From the NCBI RefSeq assembly GCF_029870955.1, contig NZ_PGFQ01000001.1, positions 2,418,001-2,482,000 of the forward strand: 64,000 nucleotides of DNA, in the 5' to 3' direction. Under the pieces are notes generated by a model that worked only from the letters and a program-made list of their open reading frames with translations, was not told the origin of the DNA and made no database searches. The stretch's first letter is position 1, and every line of letters starts with the position of its first letter. This document shows positions 17,551 through 27,451 of the stretch, in pieces. The DNA comes from Sulfitobacter faviae (lineage in GTDB: Bacteria; Pseudomonadota; Alphaproteobacteria; Rhodobacterales; Rhodobacteraceae). Made by a program: the position numbers and the translations under genes.

Positions 17551-18924
17551 TCAGCAATTTGGCACGTTCACCGCCAACCCTCCGAGGGAGGTTTCCTTGT
17601 ATTTCTCGCTCATGTCCGCGCCGGTCTGGCGCATGGTCTCAATACAGGCATCAAGCGGCACAAGATGCGTGCCGTCGCCGCGCAGCGCCAGAGAGGCCGC
17701 CGAGACCGCTTTGATCGCGCCCAAGCCGTTGCGCTCGATACAAGGCACCTGCACCAGCCCTTTCACCGGGTCGCAGGTCATGCCGAGGTGATGCTCCAGC
17801 GCGATCTCGGCGGCGTTTTCGATCTGCTGCGGGGTGCCGCCCATCACGGCGCAGAGCCCGGCGGCGGACATGGCGGCGGCGCTGCCGACTTCGGCCTGAC
17901 AGCCTGCTTCGGCGCCTGAGATCGAGGCGTTGTATTTCACCAGCCCGCCAATCGCGGCGGCGGTGAGCAGGAAGTCTTCGATATGCGCCTCTGACGCGCC
18001 GGGGACATGGTCGAGGTAATAGCGCAAGGTCGCCGGCATCACACCTGCGGCCCCGTTGGTCGGCGCGGTCACGACCTGCCCGCCTGCGGCGTTCTCCTCG
18101 TTGACGGCCATGGCGTAGACGCTCATCCAATCGTTGATCGTATGCGGGGCGGATTGGTTCTGTCCGCGCTCGGCCATCAGCGCGTCGTAGATGCCCTTGG
18201 CGCGGCGTTTCACCTGCAACCCGCCGGGCAGGGTGCCTTCGGAGGTCAGCCCCCGGTCTATGCAGTCGCGCATGACCTGCCACAGCCGTTTCGACCCGGC
18301 GCGCAGGTTCTCGGCCCCGCCGCGCGCCTCTTCATTGGCGCGTTTCATGCCTGCGATGGTTTTGCCAGATTTGGCCGACATCTCAAGCATTTCTGCGGCG
18401 GACTTGAAGGGGAAGGGCACCGGCGCGCCCTCGTCGGTGTCCTTGCCTGCCGCGAGTTCCTTTTCGGTCATCACGAAGCCGCCGCCGATGGAATAATAGG
18501 TCTCGCGTAAGGTTACGTCGCCTTGGGCATCGGTGGCCATCAGCATCATGCCGTTGGCATGGCCCGCAAGCTTGGTGTCGTAGTCAAAGATCATGTCGCG
18601 CTCAGGGTCGAAGCGCAGTTCGGGCAGACCGTCGACGCTGATGCGGCGGGTTTGTTTGATCTCTTCCAGCACCTTTTCGGCGGCATCTGCGTCATAGTCC
18701 TCGGGCGTGAACCCGGCGAGGCCGAGGATCGTGGCGCGGTCGGTCGCATGGCCGACGCCGGTAAAGGCGAGGCTGCCGTGCAGCGAGGCGCGCAGCCCGG
18801 CGAATTGGAAGGGTGATGCGCGCATCTGGTCAAGGAAACGCCCCGCCGCCACCATCGGCCCCATGGTATGCGAAGACGAGGGGCCGATGCCCACTTTGAA
18901 CATGTCGAAGACCGAAAGAAACAT
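17551..18924 (-). CDS. sdaA: L-serine ammonia-lyase, iron-sulfur dependent
   Basis: 457 residues, single-chain SdaA. Deaminates L-serine to pyruvate and ammonia. The beta domain starts [20 protein letters not shown], binding substrate through the SSSHT loop. The alpha domain carries the cluster cysteines in [19 protein letters not shown] and [18 protein letters not shown]. The start at 18924 is the conserved MFLSVFD. It is divergent from rpiA; the 253-base gap between them presumably holds both promoters. Confidence 0.95.
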   Translation of the reverse strand: MFLSVFDMFKVGIGPSSSHTMGPMVAAGRFLDQMRASPFQFAGLRASLHGSLAFTGVGHATDRATILGLAGFTPEDYDADAAEKVLEEIKQTRRISVDGLPELRFDPERDMIFDYDTKLAGHANGMMLMATDAQGDVTLRETYYSIGGGFVMTEKELAAGKDTDEGAPVPFPFKSAAEMLEMSAKSGKTIAGMKRANEEARGGAENLRAGSKRLWQVMRDCIDRGLTSEGTLPGGLQVKRRAKGIYDALMAERGQNQSAPHTINDWMSVYAMAVNEENAAGGQVVTAPTNGAAGVMPATLRYYLDHVPGASEAHIEDFLLTAAAIGGLVKYNASISGAEAGCQAEVGSAAAMSAAGLCAVMGGTPQQIENAAEIALEHHLGMTCDPVKGLVQVPCIERNGLGAIKAVSAASLALRGDGTHLVPLDACIETMRQTGADMSEKYKETSLGGLAVNVPNC

Positions 18925-19177
18925 CAGGTGGCGGACCCTTTTATGGTTGCGGGTGGCGGGCGCGGTGGGACGGGTATCGCCCAGACCTTTGGCGCATTGC
19001 AAGCGACCTAGGCCCGATCCAACCATTTCCCGCCGCCCCGTGGCGCGCCGAAAGCGACAGGCCGTGCGCTCTGCCCGTCCTGTCGGCGTGCGGCACCGCC
19101 AAAAACCGCCGACTTGCCCCTCGCACCCTATGCCAATTCGCCCTATAACGCGGCAAACGCCTGCAAGGGAGTACCCG

Positions 19178-19966
19178 ATGTCCGGAGACCTATCACCGAT
19201 CGACAAGGCCAAATTCGTGGCCGCGAAACGGGCGTGCGAATTCGTGGAAGACGGGATGCGCGTGGGGCTTGGCACCGGATCGACGGCGGCGTGGCTGGTG
19301 CGCTGTCTGGGCGAGATGGTGCGCGACGATGGGCTGCGGATCAAAGGCGTGCCGACCTCCTCGCGCACCGCGCAACTGGCGCGGGATGTGGGGATCGAGG
19401 TGATCTCTCTCGATGAGGCGAAATGGCTCGACCTGACGATTGACGGGGCGGATGAATTCGACGGTGACCTGAACCTCATCAAGGGCGGCGGCGGGGCCTT
19501 GCTGCAAGAAAAGATCGTGGCGACGGCCAGTGACCAGATGGTCGTGATCGCCGATATCGGCAAAGAGGTGCATCATCTGGGGGCATTCCCCCTGCCGATC
19601 GAGGTGATTCCCTTTGGCTGGCAGACCACGCAGGCGCTGGTCGAAGAGACGCTGATCTCGATGGATGTGCTGGGCCAAAGCTCGACCCTGCGGATGAATG
19701 GCGAGGTGCCTTTTATCACCGACGAGGGGAACTATATCCTAGACCTGCGGCTGGGGCGCATCGGCAACGCACGGCAATTGGCGCTGGTGCTGAACCAGAT
19801 GCCCGGTGTGGTGGAAAACGGCCTGTTCATAGATATCTGTGACGCGGTTGTGATCGGTTACGGGGATGGCAGGGTCGAGGTGCGCGACATAAATGAAGGC
19901 ACCGTGGCGACCGACCGTTTGGAATTCGTCGAGACCGACAACCTGTTTTCCGACCTGAGCGATTAA
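19178..19966 (+). CDS. rpiA: ribose-5-phosphate isomerase A
   Basis: 262 residues. Interconverts ribose-5-phosphate and ribulose-5-phosphate in the pentose phosphate pathway. Motifs: VGLGTGSTAAWLV (phosphate loop), GVPTSSRTAQLA, LTIDGADEFD and NLIKGGGGALLQEKIVA with the catalytic Asp, Glu and Lys. AAGGGAG precedes the ATG at 19178. gor lies 90 bases downstream on the same strand. Confidence 0.96.
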   Translation: MSGDLSPIDKAKFVAAKRACEFVEDGMRVGLGTGSTAAWLVRCLGEMVRDDGLRIKGVPTSSRTAQLARDVGIEVISLDEAKWLDLTIDGADEFDGDLNLIKGGGGALLQEKIVATASDQMVVIADIGKEVHHLGAFPLPIEVIPFGWQTTQALVEETLISMDVLGQSSTLRMNGEVPFITDEGNYILDLRLGRIGNARQLALVLNQMPGVVENGLFIDICDAVVIGYGDGRVEVRDINEGTVATDRLEFVETDNLFSDLSD

Positions 19967-19985
19967 CGCCCACAAAGCGAGACAC

Positions 19986-20028
19986 GCGCGACCCCGCGCA
20001 ACACCGAAATATGCGCGATCCCGCGCAA
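19986..20028 (+). repeat. 16-base direct repeat in the rpiA-gor gap
   Basis: GCGCGACCCCGCGCAA (19986-20001) and GCGCGATCCCGCGCAA (20013-20028) differ at one base and start 27 bases apart. Each is internally palindromic (GCGCG/CGCGC). They may be regulator half-sites for gor or simple duplication. Confidence 0.45.
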
Positions 20029-20056
20029 GACCCAAAACGACTAAGAGAGGCGCCAA

Positions 20057-21436
20057 ATGGCCAAGAATGAATTCGATTACGACCTGTTTGTCATCGGTGG
20101 CGGCTCGGGCGGTGTGCGCGCGGCGCGTGTCGCGGCGGGCGAACATGACGCCAAGGTCGGTCTGGCCGAGGAAGACCGCTATGGCGGGACCTGCGTGATC
20201 CGGGGCTGCGTGCCCAAAAAGCTGATGGTCTTCGCCTCGGGCTATGCCGATGTGGTGGATGAGGCGAAATGCTTTGGCTGGGATCTCAAGGCCGGGCCGT
20301 TTGACTGGCATGACTTCAAAGGCCGTCTGAATACTGAGTTGGACCGCCTCGAAGGCGTCTATCGCAAGCTTCTGAAGAACTCCGGCGTTGACACATTCGA
20401 CGCCCGCGCGCGGATCAAGGACCCCCATACCGTGGCCCTGTCCGACGGCACCGAGAAGACCGCGAAACACATCCTCATCGCCAGCGGTGGTCGCCCCGTG
20501 CGCCCCGAGATCGAGAATGCGGAACTGGGGCTGGTCTCTGACGATCTGTTCCATCTGGAGAAGCTGCCCAAGTCGATCCTGATCATCGGCGGCGGCTATA
20601 TCGCCTGTGAATTCGCCTGTATCCTCAACGGTTTGGGTGTCGAGGTGACGCAATACTACCGCGGCGCGCAGATTCTGCGCGGCTTTGACGACGAAGCCCG
20701 CGGCATGGTGGCCGAGATGATGCAGGAAAAGGGGATCGACCTGCATTTGGGCACCAACATTCTGGAGATGACGCCCAGCCACGAAGACGGCAGCGGCCCG
20801 ATGAAGGTCAAGCCGACCAACGGCACCGAAAAGATGTTCGACCAAGTGCTCTTTGCCACGGGCCGTCGCCCGAACAGCGATGACATGGGGCTGGAAGACC
20901 TGGGCGTGAAACTGGGCCGCAGCGGTGAGATTGAGGTGGATGAATACAGCCAGACCGCGGTGCCTTCCGTCTATGCCATCGGCGACGTGACCAACCGCAT
21001 CAACCTCACGCCCGTGGCGATCCGCGAGGGCATGGCCTTTGTCGAGACCGTCTTTGGCGGCAATCCGACGCCGGTAGATCATGATCTGGTGCCTTCGGCG
21101 ATCTTCACCCAGCCCGAGATGGGCACCGTGGGGCTGAGCGAGGAGGCCGCGCGGGAGGCGGGGCCGATTGAGGTCTATGCGACCTCCTTCAAACCGATGC
21201 AGGGCGCTTTTGCGGGCAAGGCCGACCGGGTGCTGATGAAGCTCATCGTCTGCGCCGAGACGCGGGTGGTGCTGGGCTGTCATATCGTCGCACCCAACGC
21301 GGGCGAATTGATCCAGATGGTCGGCATCGCGGTCAAGATGGGCGCCACGAAAGAGCAGTTCGACGCCACATGCGCGGTGCACCCGACCATGTCCGAAGAA
21401 CTGGTGACGATGCGTAATCCGACCCGCACGGCTTGA
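20057..21436 (+). CDS. gor: glutathione-disulfide reductase
   Basis: 459 residues. NADPH-dependent flavoenzyme keeping glutathione reduced. FAD motif GGGSGGVRAARVAA, redox-active disulfide in GGTCVIRGCVPKKL (C46 and C51), NADPH domain IIGGGYIACEFA, and the C-terminal dimer-interface HPTMSEE with the catalytic His. AAGAGAGG precedes the ATG. It lies 68 bases before hflK on the same strand. Confidence 0.95.
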   Translation: MAKNEFDYDLFVIGGGSGGVRAARVAAGEHDAKVGLAEEDRYGGTCVIRGCVPKKLMVFASGYADVVDEAKCFGWDLKAGPFDWHDFKGRLNTELDRLEGVYRKLLKNSGVDTFDARARIKDPHTVALSDGTEKTAKHILIASGGRPVRPEIENAELGLVSDDLFHLEKLPKSILIIGGGYIACEFACILNGLGVEVTQYYRGAQILRGFDDEARGMVAEMMQEKGIDLHLGTNILEMTPSHEDGSGPMKVKPTNGTEKMFDQVLFATGRRPNSDDMGLEDLGVKLGRSGEIEVDEYSQTAVPSVYAIGDVTNRINLTPVAIREGMAFVETVFGGNPTPVDHDLVPSAIFTQPEMGTVGLSEEAAREAGPIEVYATSFKPMQGAFAGKADRVLMKLIVCAETRVVLGCHIVAPNAGELIQMVGIAVKMGATKEQFDATCAVHPTMSEELVTMRNPTRTA

Positions 21437-21504
21437 ATATCACGCGAAAGCGTACAATTTTTGGAACGATAGGCCGCATGGGCGGCCCAGAGGGGAACAT
21501 ATCA

Positions 21505-22705
21505 ATGGCAGGAAATTCGCAAGGCCCCTGGGGGGCGGCGGAGGCGGCAACCGGGGCAACGGCGGAGACCGGGGCAACGACGGGCCGCAGGGGCCACGCG
21601 GGCAGGGCGGTGACCGCCCCCAGATGCCCGAGATCGACGATCTGGTGCGCAAGGGGCAAGAGCAGCTGCGCGTCTTGATGGGGGGCGTGGCGACGACCGG
21701 GGCAATGGCACCGGCGGCGGCGGTCGCGGCTCTGGCGGGCCGGGCGTGACACGTTCGACCCTTGGCATCGCGCTTTTGGCCGGTGTGGCGCTTTGGGGCT
21801 TCGCCAGCTTCTACACCGTGCGGCCCGAACAGCAGTCGATCGAACTGTTCTTGGGTGAATTTTCCGGCATCGGCACCGAGGGTCTGAACTTTGCCCCATG
21901 GCCGCTGGTCACGGCCGAGGTGTTTGACGTCACCACCAACCGCACCGAAGAGTTGGGCGTGCGGCGCGGCGGCGGCGGCAACGAAGGCTTGATGCTGACC
22001 ACGGACGAGAACATCGTCGACATCGACTTCCAAGTGGTCTGGAACATCAAGAACGCGCGCGACTTCAAATTTTCGCTGCGCGATCCCGAAGCCTCGGTTC
22101 GGGCGATCTCGGAATCCGCCATGCGCGAAGTCATCGCGCAATCCGAACTGGCGCCGATCCTCAACCGGGATCGTGGCGCGGTGGCGGATCGGGTGAAGGA
22201 GCTGATCCAAAACACCCTCGACAACCGCAATACCGGCATCAACGTGCTGCGTGTCAACGTGAACAAGGTTGACCCGCCCAGCCAGACTGTGCAGGTCACC
22301 GACGCCAATGGCAACACGACGACCCAGTCGGTCGTCGATGCCTTCCGCGACGTGCAAGCCGCCGAGCAGGAGCGTGACCGGGTCGAGCGCCAGGCCGACG
22401 CCTATGCCAACCGCCGCACCGCCGAGGCACGCGGTGAATCCGCGCAGCTTCTGGAAGCCGCCGAAGGTTACCGCGCCCGCGTCGTGAACGACGCGGTGGG
22501 TGAGGCCAGCCGCTTTGAAGCCGTCTTGGAAGAATACCGCAACGCGCCGGATGTGACGCGCAAACGTCTGTATCTTGAGACCATGGAAAAGGTGCTGGGC
22601 GACGTGGATAAGGTCATCCTCGAAAACGGCAGCGGCCAAGGTGGGCAGGGCGTCGTTCCCTATCTGCCACTCAATGAATTGCGGCGCGGCGGAGGGTCGA
22701 ACTGA
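21505..22705 (+). CDS. hflK: FtsH protease modulator HflK (two frameshifts in the N-terminus)
   Basis: Inner-membrane SPFH/prohibitin protein that forms a complex with HflC around FtsH and tunes membrane-protein degradation. The ATG at 21505 (MAGNSQGPWG, with GAGGGG upstream) opens the Gly-rich cytoplasmic leader typical of HflK. The leader is only continuous if one G is added at each of the G6 runs 21530-21535 and 21680-21685. An uninterrupted frame starts at a GTG at 21746, too late for a normal HflK. After the membrane helix (LGIALLAGVALWGFASFYTV), the SPFH domain and a coiled coil follow. The stop overlaps the hflC start (TGATG). Confidence 0.9.
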
Positions 22706-23769
22706 TGCGGAAAACAAGTCTTATCATCCCCATCGTGGTGATCGCCATCGTGGGCATCCTGTCGGCTGTCTTTGTGGTGGACGAGCGCGAGAAGGCGCTG
22801 GTGCTGCGTTTCGGCCAGATCAAACAGGTCCGCAACGAGCCGGGCATCGGGTTCAAAGTCCCGCTTTTGGATGAGGTCGTGCGCTACGAAGACCGCATCT
22901 TGTCGCTGGAAACCCCGGTGATCGAAGTCACCCCCGCCGATGACCGGCGCCTTGAGATCGACGCCTTCGTGCTCTACCGCATCGACGATATGGTGCAGTA
23001 CCGGCAAGCTTTGGGTGCGGGCGGTGAACGTCAGGCCGAAAGCGAGATGGGCGGCATCATGGAAAGCCAAATCCGTGCCGTGCTCGGCTCGCAGGGCGTG
23101 ACATCCAACACCATCCTGTCGCCCGAACGGGCCGACCTGATGGAGCAGATCCGTGTCCGCGCCGATGCCCGCGCGCAGGCGCTTGGCCTCAAGGTGGTGG
23201 ATGTGCGTCTGCGTCAGACAAACCTGCCCGAGCAGAACTTCGACGCGACCCTGCAACGGATGATCGCCGAGCGTGAGCGTGAAGCGACCGACGAACGCGC
23301 CCGTGGCCGCGAAGCCGCGCAGCGTGTCATCGCCCTTGCTGATCGTACCTACGAAGAGATCCTCTCGGAGGCCCGTCGTGACGCGCGGATCATCGAAGGC
23401 GAGGCGGACGCTCAGCGGAACAACATCTTCGCGCAGGCCTATGGCAAGGATCAGGAATTCTTTGAATTCTACCGCTCGCTCAGCGCCTATGAGCAGGCTT
23501 TGCAGGGGCAGAACTCCACCATGGTGATGTCGCCGGATAGTGAGTTCTTTAACTATCTGCGGTCGGACCGCAGCGCCACGACCTCGGTCGATGCGATTGC
23601 ACCGCCGCAGAGCCCTGCCGCCGATGCGCCCGCGGCTGAGCCAGCGCCGGAGGCAGATAACGCTGCGGCAGAGGATACGCAGGAGGAGGCTGCCCCCGCG
23701 GCCCCCGCCACGCCAGCCCCCGCCGCACCGGAGGCTGAGACAGATCTGCCAGCGGCGCTGGAAGAATGA
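22705..23769 (+). CDS. hflC: FtsH protease modulator HflC
   Basis: 354 residues, partner of HflK. The N-terminal signal anchor (SLIIPIVVIAIVGILSAVFV) is followed by the SPFH domain (EREKALVLRFGQ, then TPADDRRLEIDAFVLYRI) and a coiled coil with REREATDERARGREAAQR. The last 70 residues are Ala/Pro/Glu-rich, a low-complexity tail longer than in E. coli HflC (334). Its ATG overlaps the hflK stop and its end overlaps the DUF2065 start by 4 bases. Confidence 0.95.
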   Translation: MRKTSLIIPIVVIAIVGILSAVFVVDEREKALVLRFGQIKQVRNEPGIGFKVPLLDEVVRYEDRILSLETPVIEVTPADDRRLEIDAFVLYRIDDMVQYRQALGAGGERQAESEMGGIMESQIRAVLGSQGVTSNTILSPERADLMEQIRVRADARAQALGLKVVDVRLRQTNLPEQNFDATLQRMIAEREREATDERARGREAAQRVIALADRTYEEILSEARRDARIIEGEADAQRNNIFAQAYGKDQEFFEFYRSLSAYEQALQGQNSTMVMSPDSEFFNYLRSDRSATTSVDAIAPPQSPAADAPAAEPAPEADNAAAEDTQEEAAPAAPATPAPAAPEAETDLPAALEE

Positions 23770-23960
23770 CGCTGGTTCTACTGGCTCTAGGGTCGGTTCT
23801 GATTTTCGAGGGGCTGGTGTACGCACTGGCCCCTTCGTTTTTGGAACAGATGCTCGAAATGCTCCGCCGCATCCCTGAGGCCGCGCTGCGCCAGCTTGGC
23901 GCGCTGGCGGTGGTGGCCGGGTTGATCTTGGTTTGGCTCGCCTTTCAACTGGGGTTGTGA
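23766..23960 (+). CDS. DUF2065 small membrane protein
   Basis: 64 residues with two predicted membrane helices: MTLVLLALGSVLIFEGLVYAL and QLGALAVVAGLILVWLAFQ. DUF2065 (YjeT-like) proteins usually sit beside hflKC, as here. The ATG overlaps the hflC stop. Function unknown; a small accessory of the HflKC complex is an inference from context. Confidence 0.88.
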   Translation: MTLVLLALGSVLIFEGLVYALAPSFLEQMLEMLRRIPEAALRQLGALAVVAGLILVWLAFQLGL

Positions 23961-24041
23961 CGCCGCGCGGGCGGGGTGAATCGGCGTCCGTTTTGGCCAC
24001 GACCTCGCAGGCCGGGGTCGCAAATCGTCACACTCCCACCC

Positions 24042-24069
24042 GTTGAAATGCCCGTGATCGGCCCCATCT
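24042..24069 (+). promoter_or_regulatory. sigma-32 (RpoH)-like heat-shock promoter for degP
   Basis: -35 element GTTGAAA (24042-24048), 13-base spacer, -10 element CCCCATCT (24062-24069). This closely matches the CTTGAAA / CCCCATNT consensus of RpoH. The expected start of transcription is near 24076, about 70 bases before the degP ATG. Confidence 0.65.
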
Positions 24070-24144
24070 TTGCTGTTGCAGCGCGTCCTTTCGGAATGCA
24101 CTCTGCCCACGTTGGCAACAACAGGAACAATCAGGAGACGATGA

Positions 24145-25629
24145 ATGCAGGCCAAGGCGGTTTCCCTGTCCACAACAGCACAACACACCCACTGGATGCG
24201 AGCGATGGCAATGGGGGTGATGGCGCTGACCCTCCTGATCCTGCAAGCCAGCATGGCGCTGGCCAAACCCGAAAGCCTCGCCCCGCTGGCCGAGAAAATT
24301 AGCCCTTCGGTGGTCAATATCACCACCTCTACCACGGTTGAGGGCCGCACCGGGCCGCAGGGCATCGTGCCCGAAGGCTCGCCCTTCGAAGACTTCTTTC
24401 GCGAGTTTCAGGACCGCAACAATGGTGAGGGCAACCGGCCCCGCCGTTCCTCGGCCCTTGGCTCGGGTTTCGTGATTTCCGAAGATGGCTATGTGGTGAC
24501 CAACAATCACGTCATCGAAAGCGCGGATGAGATCACCATCGAATTCTTCTCGGGCGAGGAATTGGTCGCCGAGGTCATCGGCACCGACCCCAAGACTGAC
24601 ATCGCGCTTTTGAAGGTCGAAGCGGACGCGCCGCTGCCCTTCGTCTCTTTCGGTGACAGCAACGCCGCGCGGGTGGGGGACTGGGTGATTGCCATGGGCA
24701 ACCCGCTCGGGCAGGGCTTTTCGGTCTCGGCTGGCATCGTGTCAGCGCGCAACCGGGCGCTGTCGGGCACCTATGACGATTACATTCAGACCGACGCCGC
24801 GATCAACCGCGGCAACTCCGGCGGGCCGCTGTTCAACATGGATGGCGAGGTGATCGGCGTGAACACCGCGATCCTGTCGCCCAACGGCGGCTCCATCGGC
24901 ATCGGTTTTTCGATGGCGTCGAATGTCGTCACCCGCGTGATTGACCAATTGCAGGAATATGGCGAGACCCGCCGCGGCTGGCTGGGCGTGCGCATTCAGG
25001 ACGTGACCGATGACGTGGCCGATGCCATGGACCTCAAGAAAGCCGTCGGCGCCCTGATCACCGATGTGCCGGAGGGGCCTGCGCGTGAGGCGGGGCTCAA
25101 AACCGGCGACGTGATCAAATCCTTCGACGGTGTCGAAGTGGTCGATACCCGTGGTCTTGTCCGTCAGGTGGGCAACAGCCCCGTGGGTGCGACGGTGCGC
25201 GTGACCGTGCTGCGTGACGGCAAGACCCAGACCATCAAGGTCGTACTTGGCCGCCGCGAAGAGGCCGATGGCGCGGTTCCCGACGGTATGGATGACAACG
25301 CCGATGAGGGGGCCGAGGTCGAGCCGCAGTCGACCATGCTGATGGGCCTGACCCTGATGCCGCTGACAGACGAGCTGCGCGCGGAACTCGGGGCCGATGA
25401 CGATATGACCGGCCTTGCCGTAACGGATGTGGATCAAACATCGGAGGCCTTCGAGAAGGGCCTGCGCATGGGCGATATCATCACCGAAGCGGGGCAGGAG
25501 CAGGTGTCGACCATTGCCGATCTCGAAGCCCGGATCGCCGCGGCGAAAGAGGCGGGCCGCCGCTCTCTGCTGCTGCTGGTGCGCCGGGGCGGCGACCCGC
25601 GCTTTGTGGCGCTGTCATTGGCGGAGTGA
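24145..25629 (+). CDS. degP: periplasmic serine protease Do (DegP/HtrA family)
   Basis: 494 residues. Degrades or refolds misfolded envelope proteins. The signal peptide ends at ALA-40. The trypsin-like domain has an intact triad: H122 in VVTNNHVIE, D152 in TDIALLKV, S225 in RGNSGGPLF. Two PDZ domains follow (about 265-360 and 390-490). AGGAG 7 bases before the ATG sets the start. A sigma-32-like promoter lies upstream and a strong terminator downstream. Its place after hflK-hflC-DUF2065 makes a membrane quality-control cluster. Confidence 0.94.
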   Translation: MQAKAVSLSTTAQHTHWMRAMAMGVMALTLLILQASMALAKPESLAPLAEKISPSVVNITTSTTVEGRTGPQGIVPEGSPFEDFFREFQDRNNGEGNRPRRSSALGSGFVISEDGYVVTNNHVIESADEITIEFFSGEELVAEVIGTDPKTDIALLKVEADAPLPFVSFGDSNAARVGDWVIAMGNPLGQGFSVSAGIVSARNRALSGTYDDYIQTDAAINRGNSGGPLFNMDGEVIGVNTAILSPNGGSIGIGFSMASNVVTRVIDQLQEYGETRRGWLGVRIQDVTDDVADAMDLKKAVGALITDVPEGPAREAGLKTGDVIKSFDGVEVVDTRGLVRQVGNSPVGATVRVTVLRDGKTQTIKVVLGRREEADGAVPDGMDDNADEGAEVEPQSTMLMGLTLMPLTDELRAELGADDDMTGLAVTDVDQTSEAFEKGLRMGDIITEAGQEQVSTIADLEARIAAAKEAGRRSLLLLVRRGGDPRFVALSLAE

Positions 25630-25650
25630 TCTGCCGTAACGGTTTGGAAG

Positions 25651-25672
25651 GGGCGCCTGCGGGCGCCCTTTT
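25651..25672 (+). terminator. rho-independent terminator after degP
   Basis: Stem GGGCGCC (25651-25657) / GGCGCCC (25662-25668), loop TGCG, then TTTT. An AAG before the stem lets it serve weakly in the reverse direction for the convergent lipoprotein gene. Confidence 0.85.
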
Positions 25673-25683
25673 GCGTTACAGGG

Positions 25684-26234
25684 TCAGCCGTTTTGTCGAG
25701 GCACCGCCACAAGTCCAAGCGCCCGTGCCGTGCTCAGCGACAGAACCTCGCTGTTCGGCCCCTGCCGAGCCTGATAGCGTCGAACCGCCGCCCGTGTCGC
25801 TTTGTCCATCTCGCCAGTGATTGGCCCCGCGTAAAACCCCCGCGCCTCGAGTGCCCGTTGCAGGCTGCTGTTGAACTCGGGCGTCAGCACGTCGGGGCAG
25901 GGGGTTTCGAACCAGTTGTCGACCCGTGCGCGCACGATCTCTTGCCGGGTTTCTGTCTTATAGACGGGCGGTTTGGCGATGCTGCCATCGGGGTTCATCT
26001 TGGCCGGGGTCACTTCGACCTGTTCGGTCACCGTCTCAATCACCGCAGGGCTGACCGTGCGGCCCCAGCAGCTTCCCTCCGGCGCGCCTGCGGGGCCGTT
26101 GCGGGTGGCCTCTAGCACCCCCGGCTCGGGGCGGGGCGTGGCCGGTGCCGCCGTCTCGCAACCCGTCAAGGCCGCGACGGCCAGCAGCAAAGCGGCGCAG
26201 CGCCGCGCGGTTCTGGGGGGAGGGGCTGTGTCAT
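25684..26234 (-). CDS. peptidoglycan-binding-domain lipoprotein (possible frameshift near the start)
   Basis: About 183 residues. A lipoprotein signal ends in AVAALTGCE. The C-terminal PG_binding_1-like domain covers about 60 residues (LQRALEARGFYAGPITGEMD, then TRAAVRRYQ). It is likely anchored in the outer membrane and contacts the cell wall. The best start is the ATG at 26234 with GAGAGACC upstream, which needs one extra base in the G6 run near 26215-26220 to join the lipobox frame. Otherwise translation would begin at a TTG at 26253. It converges with degP. Confidence 0.72.
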
Positions 26235-26320
26235 GCCGGTCTCTCGGGCTCAACTGTTGTTCGGGGGCAGACTAGCGGGATGCGTGGGCCTTGCCCACCG
26301 CAATGTCGGGCCCGCCGTGA

Positions 26321-26721
<401 letters not shown>

Positions 26722-26722
<1 letters not shown>

Positions 26723-27417
26723 TGCGGGGGATCGGCGCGGCACTGCTGGCGCTGATCGCAACAGATGCGGCGGCGGAGACCATCACCGCCGCGCATTACA
26801 TCGCGCCCACCGGGCGCTACGCCCATGGCATTCTTGGCGACGCGCTGGAATGGGGCGGCTTGCAGGTCTCTCTGGCAAATGGCGGTGCGCGGCGCTTCCA
26901 TCTGCCGCGCGACCATGTTTTCGAAGATATCGCCCCCCGGCTGGTGGATGTGACCGGCGATGGCGCGCCCGAGGTTCTGGTGATCGAGACGGACGTGAGC
27001 CGCGGCGCGGCGCTGGCGATTTACGGTCCCGAGGGCAAGATCACCGAGACCCCGCATATCGGCCAAAGCAACCGGTGGCTCGCCCCCATAGGTGCCGCCG
27101 ACCTAGATGGCGATGGCGCTGTCGAGATCGCCTATGTCGACCGGCCCCATCTGGCGCGGGTGCTGCGGGTCTGGCGCTTTGCCGATGGGCGGCTCAGCGA
27201 AATTGCACAGATGACGGGGCTGACCAATCACCGCATCGGAGAGCGGCATATCTCAGGCGGTTTGCGCGATTGCGGTGCAGGGCCGGAGATGGTGCTGGCG
27301 GATGCCGATTGGGAACGTGTAGTGGGGGTGCGCCTGACAGGCGGGCAGCTTGCACGGCGCGATATCGGCCCCTTTGCGGGGGCCGAGAGCTTTGCCAAGG
27401 CGCTGGCCTGTGAATGA
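26722..27417 (+). CDS. VCBS/FG-GAP repeat-containing secreted protein
   Basis: 231 residues with a short signal peptide (GAALLALIATDAAAE). At least two calcium-loop-like repeats are visible: VDVTGDGAPEVLVI near residue 75 and ADLDGDGAVEIAYV near residue 130. These are typical of small beta-propeller proteins in the periplasm. The ATG overlaps the ferredoxin stop (TGATG). No enzymatic motif seen and function unknown. Confidence 0.75.
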
Positions 27418-27451
27418 GGGGCGGCTGCGGCTCTGGTAGAGCCGCCATCCG

